DNA from: Orobanche coerulescens
Lineage: Eukaryota > Streptophyta > Magnoliopsida > Lamiales > Orobanchaceae
Length of the DNA stretch: 64,000 nucleotides
Direction: 5' to 3'
NCBI GenBank assembly: GCA_033398695.1
Contig: CM065811.1
Span: forward strand, 77,343,001 to 77,407,000
The position numbers were made by a program, and so were the translations under genes. A model generated the notes under the pieces. That model searched no databases, was not told the DNA's origin, and saw nothing but the letters and a program-made list of their open reading frames with translations. Below, in pieces: positions 44,726-57,300 of the stretch (within the stretch, counting starts at the first letter, position 1; the number at the start of each line of letters is the position of its first letter).

Positions 44726-47200
44726 TGTAATATCCAGATAATTGTTGAGTATTTTCATCTATATTTGAACCTTGTAATATTCGACTTTGGGGTATATACA
44801 ATCGAAGTATGATTTTTCCCGTATTCGTATTCCAAACAGTCATGATCCTATTAGGAAGAATTTGGAAATTCATGTGCATGCAGCTACGTCATAACGTACA
44901 CTAGAAGATGAGCTTAACGTACGTTATGAACTGAGGATAGCGTACGCTATAGACAACGCATAGCGTACGCAACAGACAGTCAGGCAGATAAGGTTGGTCG
45001 GCACATGGGCCATCTTGAACGAGGATAAGGATATGATTCCTCACGTGGTCCGGATAGCTTTTTGAAAAAGCAAGTCAACGAGGTTTAACGTACGCTAAAG
45101 GACTAAGATAGCGTATGCTAAACAGAGCTTATTACGTATGTAAAAGCTAATGGTTAATGTACGTTAAGGAATTCAAAAATGAGGCGGTAGCTACTGTCGG
45201 ACGTTAACGCACACTAAATATTTCAGATATCGTACATTAAGGCGATAACGTATGTAATGCTGTGAGGATAATGTATGTAAAGGTCTGAGTTTTATAAATA
45301 TGGCAACACCCCATTTCATTTCAACTCGTTTCTTTTCATTCCTTATCCGATTTCTGAGAGTCCAGAGAGCTTTCTCCCCCACGTATAATCCTTATATAGC
45401 CTCTTTACCTGGTTTAGAAGATCATAAACATCTCGGATTGGTGTTCAAGCCTAAGGTGTCTAGTTCTACTGACAATTTTCATCGTTATTCTTCGTGAAAG
45501 GAATGTTGACACTAATCCCAACCTTGAATTCGATTTCTTGAGTATACTGAGATTATTACATTTCAAGGATGTCGTAGTAATCGAATATCATATTTTAAGA
45601 AGATTGGTTTGGTTATACCTAGATTGTTCTTCGTTGTTAAGAGAATTGTGATTGAACCTTGGCAATTTGAACCCTAGGACGTAGTTTCTGAGATTATGGT
45701 ATGTTTTGGTCGAGTTGTATACAATGCCATGTTAATATCATCACCTAGAATCGAAGTGTTCAAGAAGATGAATTCTAGGAGTTTCACCAAGATTATTTCG
45801 TATTTTGTAAGAGGTGTTTGAATTGATAAACATCGTTATATTCTTGGTTAGAATGGATTGATTATGTTGAGGATAATCGAATTGAATCTAGAACACGGTT
45901 GTGTCATCTTCCTTCGAGAATTTGTTAGTATTCGTATGATCATACCTTTGATACGAATTGTATGGATGGCCGAACCATGAATGAAGATTGAAGTATAGAA
46001 TTATAATGGTTTGATGAATATCTTTGAAAACGTAGACACCAGCATTGTACCTCAATGTGTTCGTAAGTATAACGTACGTTGAGTATCATGCATTAAGTAC
46101 GTTATAGCATCAGGTGAGACGCAGTCATCTGATCAGAGAACTTTGTCAAATACAAGCGTAGCGTATGTTAGGCATAGGAGCTTACGTACATTAAGACACA
46201 GACTTAACGTATGTTACGTTGAGTTTATAATGTCTGTTATGAAGAGAATCGGATAGGATCTGAAGTCTCGGCAACTTTCGACCATAGTTTAGGATGTTAG
46301 ATGTTCGTACGTTAGTTATATGACGTAAGATGAACTCTATATTATTTCTTTTGTTTAAGGTCCAAGCTTTTCAAAGTGATGGATTGAAGGGGCGACCTTC
46401 GAGTGTATTGATATCCGTCGAAGTATTATCCTTGTCGTCAATTTAAGGCAAGTACCTTAATTATATTTATTCGTATTGATGTCAGTTATATTATTGTTGT
46501 ATTGTGCATATGTGTTGTGATTGTTTGTCCACCATGCATTGGTCCAACGGGATCATCATGGGAATCTATAGCTGTGTCCGCTGGATCGTTGGACAGGTAT
46601 TTCTACCATGCACTGGTCCGACAGGATCATCATGGGAATCTATTGATGTGTGCGCTGGATCGTTGGAATACCACGAGTATGTTGAGATTGATATGATATG
46701 TTGTACATTGTTACTGTTTCTCGTTAGAGAGACTTGTCGTGATTATTGTTGATATTATTGACGTTATTATTCAGGGATTGCTGAATAAATCATTGTTGTA
46801 TAATTATCGTACTTGTATTAGCATCGTTGTACTAACCCCTTCGGGGGTGAACATTTATTTTATGTTCAGGATCCAGGAGAGTGGGAAAACAACCACTAGA
46901 GCTGCATGACGACGAAGGTGCAGAGTGATGTTACGGCCGGATTATTTTGTCGTATGTTTGTGTTGTTTTTAATAAAGTACTCGAGTACGTTGTCGTTTGT
47001 GATGTTGGATTTGGTCATGTATTAATTTTCACGGTTTGACGTTTGTCTTTCAGTACTGTTTTCGTACTCGTGTTGTATTTATTTCCGCTGTCGTTGTTTG
47101 TTGGTATTTGTTATTGTCTTTTCATTTCCTCAGCCTTGTAAATTCTTACGTGAAGGATTTATGGCGCTGTAATAATCCTGAATATATCGGGGGTGTTACA
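44726..47200 (+). repeat. 3' LTR of the chromovirus
   Basis: A 2475-bp copy of 18953-21406, preceded by GTTTCGGGACGAAACTCC and a purine tract. It has the palindrome array at about 44893-45290, a TATA box at 45293-45300, the tandem duplication at about 46529-46672 and the UUCG hairpin at 46836-46847. The right flank is TGAAT. Confidence 0.92.
44893..45290. repeat. TAACGTACGTTA-type palindrome array in the chromovirus 3' LTR
   Basis: Aligned with the 5' LTR array. Many units differ by C/T or G/A changes at their CpGs (for example TAACGTATGTAA, TAATGTACGTTAAG), the expected decay of methylated CpG. The array ends just before TATAAATA. Confidence 0.85.
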
Positions 47201-47205
47201 TGAAT

Positions 47206-47684
47206 CATATTTCATAAAGCATAAAACAATATACGTCACATGTACATCATATAAAAGAATCAACATCCTCATAACCAAGTAAAAATTAACTTGCTTCAAT
47301 ACCGAAGACGGAAAATGGCCCAACACGAGCAAGAAGTCTTCCAACGAATCAACAAACACTCGAACAACCCTCAACGAGACATAATTCACAAAAAAAAAAT
47401 GTTCCAAAACTAAGTCTCAACAACTGCAACAAGCCTTTACCCTCAACAAGCAATCCATTAACTCGAAACGATCTATCTCAATTCACTAAAATAATTAATA
47501 AAACCATTTGTAAATAATATTCAAAGGTTTACTATTTAAACTCATTTTCTCATCGTAGAATCCCCCAATAATGATTCAAATCCGAAGAGTTTCAAAATTA
47601 TCATCATATACCTAATTCAATATCATAATCCAAGATTGTAACCACTCAAAATCGAACACTTCAAGTTCAAAATCCATATTCAAA
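47206..47684. other. AT-rich flank without recognised features
   Basis: I see no coding similarity, repeat or RNA signature. The minus frame at 47159-47407 crosses the LTR boundary and is not credible. Confidence 0.5.
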
Positions 47685-48690
47685 GTAAACCAAACCAAAC
47701 CAAACATACCCAGTATATCCCGCTCAGAGCAGGGTCTGGGGAGGGTAAGATGTACGCAGACCATGCCCCTACCTAATACGGTAGGGAGGCTGTTTCCGTG
47801 AAGACCCTCAGCTTAGTGCACAACAACATATTGAGTGAAAAATACAAATGGAAGCATATGATACGAAAAAACTCAATATCATACCTGAGCCCATGGCTTA
47901 ATCCATATGGGACTTACCTAAGAGGAATTTGGCTACTTCACTCCCGATGAACGCTGCTCACACAGAAGAGAAGTTGACTCCGCGCAGAGCTCCCTGTCAA
48001 AAATACACCACACACAAAAGGCAATAGGATAAAATATACAATAAATGTAAAAATGCAATGCTCTAGGTCAAAGCTAACCGAGACAACCCAACCCTGAGGC
48101 TCTCAACTACAGCACTACTCCCAACTAAAGAATCCACAACTCTGATCTGGCGCCTCTAAGCGCACCTATCAACAGTCATGGCCTCAGAAAGGTTTAAGGC
48201 CTTCAAATCTAATCTCAGCTGCTCCTCCCACGTCCTCCTCAGTCTGCCTCTCCTCCTCTCCCCGACAACTACTAAACTCTCGACCCTCCTCACTGGAGCA
48301 GATGCCTGCCTCCTGCAGACGTGGCCAAACCATCTCAATCTCCCTTCCCTAACTTTCGCTGAAATGGGCGCCACTTCTAGCGCGTTCCTGAAGACCCCGT
48401 TCGAGATTCTATCTAACATTGTGCGACCACACGACCAGCGTAACATTCTCATTTCAGCCTCTACCAACTTGCTCTCAAGCGACTTCTTCATCGCCCAACA
48501 TTCATAGCCATACAACATTGCAGGTCGGATTGCCGCTCTATAGAATTTACCCTTCAACTTTAGAGGGACTTTCTTGTCGCACAGGACCCCTGTCGGCTGT
48601 CGCTGCTCTCCACCTTAGCCACCCCGCCTTGATGCGATGAGTGACATCATCTTCACACTCACCTTCAAAGTGTGCTTCATAATAGTTCCA
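47685..48690 (-). mobile_element. RTE-type LINE, 5'-truncated 3' end (minus strand)
   Basis: On the minus strand the C-terminal part of an RTE-clade reverse transcriptase is readable: DVTHRIKAGWLRWR, then after a frameshift near 48555 KFYRAAIRPAMLYGYECWA, AEMRMLRWSCG, RLRWFGHVCRR. This is followed by a 3' tail containing GGTCTGCGTACATCTTACCC and a short (GGTTT)n run (about 47685-47707). The 3' tail is the same type shared by plant RTE LINEs and TS-like SINEs. Everything upstream of the RT C-terminus is missing, as usual for 5'-truncated LINE copies. Confidence 0.85.
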
Positions 48691-49078
48691 ATATTTCAAT
48701 GAAATAATCATATTTACCTCATAATCATACATATAACTCACATATATCATAATTATCACCTTAGTAACACCACGCTCTAATCAAAAATGAAATTAAAGTT
48801 GAAGAAGAATGGCCTCTTGAAGAATCAAATGATATCCAATGGCCCAAATCCGCTCCTAATGTAATACTCAAAAATTAGATGACTATTACAGTGTTGTGGA
48901 CCCCGAACTGGGACCCCCAAATATTTCAATGATTGGGTCTTGGATTTTATTTTTATGTATGGATTATTTGAATTAGCCCACTAAGGAGGTTAGATCTTGA
49001 GTCTTTGTAATAGTCCCGGATAATACGTTTAATTAATGAGCCATACATGTTATCTAGTTAGCCCATTAATAAAACAAC
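48691..49078. other. Non-coding sequence with a possible LTR start
   Basis: TGTAATACTCAAAAATTAG near 48859 resembles a gypsy LTR start, but I could not find a matching end or partner. Nothing else is recognised. Confidence 0.3.
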
Positions 49079-49086
49079 CTCACTAT

Positions 49087-49669
49087 TAGGCCTGTTATCG
49101 GTCCGGATCGATCCGGATCTTGACCTACCCGGTCTCCGACCGATAAGCTTATCGGGTAACCGGAAACCGATCTGATAAGCTTAATGGATCCGATATTGTT
49201 CCCAGGAACCGATCTGGTAATCTTATCGGGTGACCGAACCGATCCCATAATTTTATGGGGTACCTAGATCGATCCGGACCGAATGTCCCGATTTTTCGTT
49301 TCATCCAATACTGACCCAAATTCAGGAACCGATAACCCGAAATCATTCTTTTCACACCAAAAAACAAGAAAAAGTTATCTAAGGCATAAAATTTCTAATG
49401 AATAACTACTTTCATGCATTCAAATATATAAGTCCACAATTTCAACCATGCTTCAAGTTAATCAAAATACCAGCAAAAAGATAAAAATCCGGTAGTTTTG
49501 TTTTTATTATACATTTCTTATCGGGTTACCGGTCCGGATCTTATCGGATACCGGATCTCGATATGGTATCCATTCCCGGACTGATAAGCTTATCGGTCCG
49601 GATCAGTCTGGGTTTTTCAGACCGGATCTCGGTCCGTATCTCAGATCTATCCACCCGGTAACAGCCATA
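49087..49669. mobile_element. Non-autonomous hAT element (583 bp)
   Basis: The ends TAGGCCTGTTATCGG and (inverted) TATGGCTGTTACCGG form imperfect inverted repeats. CTCACTAT (49079-49086) and CTCACCAT (49670-49677) form an 8-bp duplication with one difference. CCGGATC/GATCCGG words are dense inside. The minus-strand frames within it are by-products of these repeats. The 8-bp duplication and TAGGxCTG-type ends indicate hAT. Confidence 0.8.
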
Positions 49670-49677
49670 CTCACCAT

Positions 49678-50361
49678 CCATCGATCAGCATCGTGGACTC
49701 CTCAAAAATTCAACTTTATTTATTCATTAGAATCCTATCAACACACCACTCTATTAATCATTTCCCGACCCTACCTATTTAAATCAATTCTTTAATCAAA
49801 GCACAAGATCAACAACATAAACTCACTGCAGAGAATCCACAATTCTTTACCATCCATACAAACTACAAAATACACGATAAATTCCACAAATTTACAACAT
49901 AAAACACTACAAAAAGAAGAAAAAGAACGATGCGGAACAACGAGGAGGAGAAAAAGGGGAGATATAGCTTTATGCTGATGGATCAAGCTTCCACCCAAAT
50001 TTTTTTAGCAAGATAAAATAAATTCTTCTCGAGTTCTTTGCTCTCCAATCAATCTCAGATTCAAATCAGTTTACATATTAGTTGTTCCCTTTTAGTTCAT
50101 ATCCAAGAACCAATACAAAGGATCAACTCTCAGTCCACACTCCGATTGAACCAATATACAAAAAATAAGAGCTTTAGCCTGAAATCGACCACATAAACCC
50201 AATCCGGAATCATCGAGAGCAATTCTATCGGTCAACTGAATTCCAAAGGTTCAGCCAGGTAAACTGCCATCACCCCATATTATTTTATGTACTGGTTTTT
50301 CTATCAATTCAAATTCCCAAATCCAGAACTCAAAAGATAGGTCCGGACCAGTCGGCCTTGT
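49678..50361. other. Non-coding spacer between two hAT insertions
   Basis: A CTATTTAAATC motif near 49774 and a possible splice donor (CCAG|GTAAAC near 50260) are visible, but no protein is recognised. This may be the older host sequence of both hAT elements. Confidence 0.3.
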
Positions 50362-50369
50362 AATAAAAC

Positions 50370-53300
50370 TAGAGGTGGCCATTCACGGGTCCGGGTCCGA
50401 CCCAGTGGGTCCATGGGTCGGCCGACCAGGACCAGACCCCACTCGTACATATGAAATGTACGGGTCGGCGGTTCACGGGTCGACGGTTCACGGGTCAGCC
50501 ATGGGTCCAGGTCACAAGTCCGACCCGTGAATTTTTATTTTTTGAAAATGTATTTTTGAAATTTTATTTATTATCATTTTATACACGAAAAACAACTAAT
50601 AAACAAAGGAAATAATTGAAAAAAAATGAGCTTGTATTTAATTTTAGGTTTTCACTTAAAATTAAATTGCCTTCGTATCCTCATGAGGAATCAAAGCCCT
50701 ACGTAGTTCTTTTACATTAAAAAGAATTAAAAAAATGGGCTTGTACTTAATTTTAAGTTTTCACTTAAAGTTTAATTGCCTACGTATCCTCGTGAAGAAT
50801 CAATGTCCTACGTAATTCTTTTACTTACCTGACTTACCTTACTTACCTTTAGTCGAAGTTGATGTCCTCGTTGTCTTGATCGTCAGTTTGACTATACTCT
50901 CCTTCAGTAGTGTCTTCTTGATAGGCGACTTGGTTCGCTAATAGGTCATACCACTTATTTTCTTGATCTCGTAACTCCATTTTTGTTGCGTCTTTAAGCA
51001 TCATTTGAGCCTCGAGATTTTTTGGTGTCATTCGTGATCTCCGCTCGTCGACATATAGCCTCCTTCAGAAAGCGCTCTCAGCGGGGATTGTGGATGCGGG
51101 CCTTTGCAAGAGTCTCTTGTGCCATAATGGAAAGTGTGGGAAATTCGGTTCCCCTTATCTTGCACCAATCCAGATCAAGTGTACTGCATTGTTATACTCG
51201 ACCACAAAACTAGTTGCATAATATCGACTAAGGTTATTTCTTTGGTGACATTACTACCCCTATTTCTTGTTATATTATAGAGTTGTTGAAATGGGTTAGT
51301 AGGAGTTTTCTCGGTTCTATGTTAAATGTATTTGTAGTCCCGATTCTTATTTTTGAGTTTGAATCTTATCTCCATATTTAGCTAAATATTCAGCAAAAAG
51401 AGTTCCACAACTATTTTTTAAATCTATTTTTACTTGTTCAACATCAGGAATATTCTCAAACAAAATTTGACTCTCAACACTATCCAAAATATTAGGAAAA
51501 TCCAAAATTTTCAGAATATTATAATAAATTTCAAGTAATTGTTGTACTTGAGCTAAATTCAAATCGGGAGATAAAACAGCACTAATCAAGGAAATATCAT
51601 GAATAAGATTAAAATACTTTAGCCATTTTAAACACATATTATAAATAGCATTCACCAATCTTGGAGATTTACTACAAGCATCTATTTCGAAAATAATAAA
51701 ACAACAATGAAATAAAACTTTGGGAGATGTGAGATAATAACAACCACTTAAATCTTAGTTGCATTTTCAAAAACCTTAAATAGTTTTATTAAATCATTGG
51801 TTTCATCTCAATAGGTTGACAATAAATAAAATCCTTCTAAGTGAGAAAATGTATAAAAAAATTTACACAATGATTCTTTATATTCATTAGTTGAATTTAA
51901 CATCTCATAAGTTGAATTCCATCTATGTTTTACATCTGGAGTAAAAAATTTGGGTTGCATTTGCTTTGATTTTAATATTTAACCCATTGTCTTGATAACT
52001 TAGTACGATTATGTAAAAATAAGACACATTTTCTAATTGGTTCTATTGACTCATCTACAAATTTTAATGCATCTTGTACGCACAAATTTAGAATATGACA
52101 TATATATTTAGTATGAAATAATCGACTTTCTAAACAGGATTACAAAGCTTGTATTAAAGTTGATACACTAGCAGTATTAGAATTAGCATTATCAAAACCA
52201 ATTGTGAAAATTTTCTTTTAAGCAATAAAAAGTTAAAATGTTAATAACTGATCTAGCTACATTATCTGCATTATGTGTGCAGTTAAATTTTTTAAAGGCA
52301 TGTAATCTTTTGTTTAAGTTCCAATTTTCATCAATCCAGTGTATATATAATCATTTTTTGTTTAAAATCCGCACACGTATTAGCAGCTAAAGAAACTCTA
52401 TGATTTATATATTTAAAATATGCTCGTAGTCAAAGTTTATATTGTTTGGCTAGGTATACTACTTGTCTAGTCATTGTAGTATGTGGAATACTCTTAATAG
52501 CAGGATTATAGACATTTTGCATCCTATATTACAACACGTACTATCTACGAAATTAAAAGGTAAAAATTATTGTGCAACAATTTTGCATTTGTTCTCTAGC
52601 AATTTTTTCATTATATTTATAAAGTTGAGATTCTAATATATCTTGAATGCCGACTCCAATAGAACCGAGGCCTGGTTATGCTCAAAATGCCTTCTAAAAT
52701 TTCCATATCCGTTCCCGACTTTATACGGATATTTTTTGCTGCAATAGTTGCAACGAACCTTCATAGAACCATTCGATATTTTCCTTCTTAGAGTGTTTTG
52801 AAAAAAGGTCGGATACTAGCTTCCTTTCTACAACAGGGGCAAGCTTATTTCCCGCTTTAGTTTTCTTGCATCCTCTTTCTTTCAGAGTTTCTTCCTCTTC
52901 CTCGGACGATAACTCTTCAGCATAAGGGGTTGTTCTTCGGCTTGGCTTGCCGCAGGGTGCTTCGACTTTGATTTTTGCGTCTGAGTTGGTACGCCATGAA
53001 GAGTGCGCTTAAACCTTAAATATGTTTGATTTAAAATAGCTTCATCGATATCGTGCTCCATTTATTCGCCAATGTTATGCAATTGTTGATAATTTGGGAT
53101 ACGTTGAAACCTCCGGGGGTCAACTTCTTCTTCACTGGCAGTTGTCCTACCATAGTAGATACTTTCATGTATAGCATCATATTCATCTTCTTGACTTTTA
53201 TTTTCAAAACGGGGTGGAGGTTGGTTTTGAGGCTCCCGAATAGTTATGCCAGATGGTTTCTTCAATTTGCCTCAAAGAGTCATTCATTCAAACTTGGACA

Positions 53301-53536
53301 TTTTGGATTTTTGTGAAATGTAGCAATACCCTTTCCCTTGTAAGAACTCGACATAACGATAAAATGATAGTAAAATGAGAGAGATATTAGATTATAAAAA
53401 TAAGAGTTGAGAGATAGATAGATTAAAATGAGTGAGGTTGGGAGAGTATTTATAGATACAATTTTTTATTTTTTCCTTTTTTTGAAAAAAATTGAAAATT
53501 TTTCAGTTGGACCCACGGGATCCGGGTCCAACCCTA
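50370..53536 (-). mobile_element. hAT transposon with decayed transposase, 8-bp target duplication
   Basis: The left end TAGAGGTGGCC and the right end (inverted) TAGGGTTGGACC carry GGGTCCGGGTC-type subterminal words. AATAAAAC (50362-50369) and TATAAAAC (53537-53544) form an 8-bp duplication with one mismatch. The interior encodes a minus-strand hAT transposase. The 3.2-kb size and gene position are normal for the superfamily. Confidence 0.85.
50846..53354 (-). pseudogene. hAT transposase (RICESLEEPER/DAYSLEEPER-type), many stops
   Basis: The minus-strand start at 53354 reads MSSSYKGKGIATFHKNP. A BED zinc finger is visible at about 52770-52660 (VRCNYCSKKYPY followed by NFRRHFEHNQ: C-x2-C and a His pair). 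The RNase H-like region is partly open at 51658-51347 (LKWLKYFNLIHDISL, LFAEYLAKYG). The hATC dimerisation region at about 51200-51040 shows EFPTLSIMAQETL and an ESAF-type segment. The acidic C-terminal tail ends at about 50849. Numerous stops and frameshifts mean no functional protein. Confidence 0.8.
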
Positions 53537-53544
53537 TATAAAAC

Positions 53545-53945
53545 CCATTTTCATCTTCAAACCAAAATTCAAAATTCTCACAATGCCGTATAAATAAAAA
53601 CATCACAACAAAAAGTCCCTACCAGAATTGAGCTGCCTGGCAGTGACACTTACCATCACGAGCATCATTTTTGGCCGTATCAAACAAATGTGGTTTAAGA
53701 CACAAACCAACTGAGAATCTTTCACATCTGAACCACATGTGATCAAATCCTTCCCCTGTGCCGGTCACCTTGTATGCTTAGTACCACCACAGAGTATGGT
53801 AGTTGTGCGAGTATGGGTCGGTGTTGGATAATAATAGGCAATGCGGGGCCAAATTTGCTGCTTCACAGACTTCAGTTCGTTCCCTCACTAGATTTGGAGG
53901 AACGTCGATCGGGGGTTGGGTGTGAGAGAGATAGAACTCTGGAGG

Positions 53946-53979
<34 letters not shown>

Positions 53980-54347
53980 GTTTTGCCGACTACATCGTGA
54001 AATAGGGTTTCTATATACACAGTAATTTTCCAATTTATTCAATTAATCACCTAGCTTTATAAGTCTGTTGGTTGACCCAATTATCTTTTAATTATACTCA
54101 ACTCAGTCCCCAAATTAAGATGTAATAAACTATAAATTAACCCCTCCAAATTCCATCTAATTTCAGAACAGTCCGTTTGACTCTTAAACTTTGATGAATT
54201 TCATTCATTAGTCCTTAAATATCAATTCTCTAATAATTAATATAAACTACTTACACACTATTACCAAATTATTTGTAGACAATAACGTTGATTATGAGGA
54301 GTAGGATCATTCACTGCAGTGCGATTGTTAAGCCAAGGTTCTGAATT
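53545..54347 (-). other. Gene-leader-like segment of unknown origin
   Basis: Read on the minus strand there is TTATAAAGCTAGG near 54060, then a long CT-repeat leader ((GA)n on the plus strand, 53941-53982). A stretch without stops follows that contains GEGFDHMWFRCERF and ends at a GTAAGT donor (about 53653). It could be the first exon of a host gene in which the hAT element inserted. I do not recognise the protein. Confidence 0.25.
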
Positions 54348-54352
54348 CATAA

Positions 54353-57300
54353 TGTAATATCCGCAATTTTCGATTTCCGGTAATTTCTTTTTTTTCGGTC
54401 GGAGTCCGTTTTGACGACTCGCTCATGACCGTTTCGTCATTCTGAGAATGATTAATTCTACACTTTTTGACATTCGAGTTCGTTTCGATGTCGTTTCGTT
54501 GAGTTCTGTGCTTTTTAGCGACTTTTCCGCACTTGAGTTCGATTCTTGCGAATCTCATCCGAAACTGTTGTTTCGAGTTTCCCGCAAGTCCGTTTATCTT
54601 TGTTGGACGTGTTGTGAACTTCGGTTTGGTTATTCGATCACGTATCGTGATTTTCGGGCCTTTGGGCCATTTTCGTAATTTCCCAAAGTTTGGGGTAATT
54701 ACCTTCCGTTGTCGAATTTCGAGCCTTCGGGTGGTCGGAATCGTGTGTCCTACTAGCTCTTAGATTCGTCTTTGTGAGTACTTCGTAACCGTATCTTGGT
54801 TCGTATTGAGTTCGGGTTTCGGTGTCGTTTTGTTGAATTAGGATTTCTAAGCGGCTTTTCTAGGTATGAGTTCGTCTTTGTTAGATCACCATTAATTTTT
54901 GGTAACTCCAAAATTATAAATCTTGCAATATTATAGAACATCGAGTTAGCTTTCCAATGGTTCAAGCGGTGAGTCAATCGGTCAGGACGAGAGAGTTATG
55001 GTCGTTTTAGTGAAAGGCGTAATTGTCGGGCACCGTCCAGAGCCTTTCGGCCGATAGGGAGGGCCGATAGACTCTCTTGCCGGCATTTGTATAGGGTATC
55101 GGTTGGGCCTATCGGCCGATAAGTGGCCGATAGTCTCTTGTGTTACACTATAAATGTGTTGTTTTGAGCGTGAGCGGCTCATTTCCTTCTTCTTTTTCCT
55201 TAGGCGAGAGAGAGTGAGAGAGGAGGAGAGCTTCTCATCATTATCATTTGGAGGGTTGATTTTCATCATTCTTCTTCGGTTGTGAAGCCCGGACAATCAA
55301 TCCAACGCGTGTTCTACGAATCTAAATACTTGAATCACTCAAGGTAATATCTCTTGAAACCCTACCTTTTTGGATAATTGGGGATTTTGGGGTTTTGTCG
55401 ATTCTTTCCGTTTTGTTGATTGATTGATGAATATTTATATGTATTATATCATTTCCCTTGTTATTCCATGGTTGGATCGTATCGATTCGTTGTTTGAGTT
55501 GAGTTCTTGACCGACGCCTTGAAGGTGTCGGTAAAATGTCTTAGAGGGTTTTCGGGCGTTCTACGATTATTCTTCCTCGTATGGTCGATGATTTATTGAT
55601 TGTATGATGTTAGGGTCGTGTTTCTTGCGAAGAAACCGCGTTGAACCCTTTCGTTCGTCGTCGTCTTCCGTTTCGATAGCATTGGGCGTTTCGAAGCTTT
55701 CCGGTTGAGCCGTGTTCGTCGGAATACTTGCGTACCGATTTTGAGGCAAGTATCTTGTCCATACATTTCATGTTTCGTAGGCATAATTATTGATAAATGA
55801 TTTTATGCGAAATCGATGTTTAATGAACGTAAAGGGATCGGTATGTTCTCGATAAATGTTGTCTTTCAACAATAATTCTTGTAATTCGTGAATATATGTG
55901 TTCTCGGAATATATGTGTTGGTTTTGTATGTTGAAAGATGCTACGATCACTTTGAGTGAGTTTAATAGACCGTAATCCTTTGCGGGGATTACGTAATGTT
56001 ATGTGTACTTGTTCGGTAAGAACGTAATGTGTGCGATATTGGTTGTTATTCCTTCGTGAGGAGATTGTGACACTTGGTGTTGCTTGGTATTAGTATTTAC
56101 TTGTGGTTGTGTGACATTAGTTGTGAGTGTACGTCGACTAAAGTGGCCATTCTAGCATAGTACCTAGCATTCGTATGCATATTCTAGTATTCGAATTATG
56201 GCTTCCCGTGGCGTTGTGGATGATATGTGTATGTTCACCTAGGGACGGTCGAGCGAGGCCTCTAGGGATACGTTGCCGTGAGTTTCGTATCGCGAACTAT
56301 GGTTAACCACCCGGGGATGTCCGACGGGGCTCTGCGGAGTACGGTGGCCGTGAGTCTCGTACCAAGGTTAACTTTGAAGTGTTTTGTTGGAGAAGCTGTG
56401 ATCTTTGGCGCATATTTAAATCGATTAGAATGGCGATTCAAATGGTATCGTACTTAATTTGGAATGGCACTAATAAATGTGTTGTGAATGAATTGTCTCT
56501 TGGTTGTGATAATTTGGTATGGGTACGTGAGTCATGTGGTTGCTCTGTGCATTGTAGCTCTGTGGTATGATGAGTGAGGCTGTTGTCATGGTAATGTTGG
56601 ATACGGTGTAATTTCCATAGGGTATTCTTGCAGTATGTGATGTGGATGATTTGGGTCGTGGACCCTGTGTTGTGATTGGAATGTTATAATTGGGTCGTGG
56701 GCCTGTTATCGCTATCGGACTTGTATTTTGAAATAAGCGATTGTTGGGCTATGTCCCTAAGCATTTGAAAGGCTTGAAAATTCTTAAATCCCAAACGTTT
56801 TCAAAAACTCCGAGATCGGAAAATGTTTTGTAAATTTGTAAAATGGTTTTTTTCTTATCTTTCGTAATCTAAATTGTTTTGATCAAGTGAATTATCTCGG
56901 AAGTATATTCATGATTTCTATGTTCTTGGAGTATGATTTGTATGGCTGTCTTTGTATTTATACTTGCACTAGCAAAACGGTGGAGTTTTGCTAACCCCAG
57001 TATTTGGGGGTGGATGTCTGTATTGCGTCCGGGTATTTGCGAGGTTCTTTGAGGAGCAATTCACGGGATCGTTACGAAGGATGATGGAAGGCGGCGATAC
57101 TAATCACATGAAGACCGGTGTTGAATATTTGGTGATGTCTTGTTTTGTCTTTCCGTTGTGTTTACTTTCCCTATGCGGGATTGTTGATTTATGTTAACCC
57201 CTGCGTGGGTATGAGTTACGAAAGAGTAATGTATGGTCGATGTGTATGTGTTGGTAAAAGACCAAATCGGTCTAATGGTTCGTTAGTTAGCCATGTCGAC

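Larger units (their letters stand above)
18953..47200 (+). mobile_element. Tekay/Del-like chromovirus (Ty3/gypsy), interrupted by a Copia element
   Basis: Matching LTRs lie at 18953-21406 and 44726-47200 and start TGTAATATC. They are flanked by TAAAT and TGAAT, an imperfect 5-bp duplication with one transition. The primer site is at 21412-21423. The internal coding order is gag, protease, RT, RNase H, integrase, chromodomain (39982-44690). The element's 5' leader is split at 21543/39889 by the Copia insertion 21544-39883. Excluding that insertion the element is about 9.9 kb. All domains are present but carry many stops and frameshifts, so it cannot move by itself. Confidence 0.92.

Noticed and set aside
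47685..47830. Stand-alone TS-like SINE
   Set aside because: The tail sequence fits a SINE, but RTE coding sequence continues directly upstream in the same orientation, so one truncated LINE explains both.
48178..48640. Plus-strand reading frames at the LINE
   Set aside because: The minus strand has clear RTE reverse transcriptase motifs, so the plus frames are shadows.
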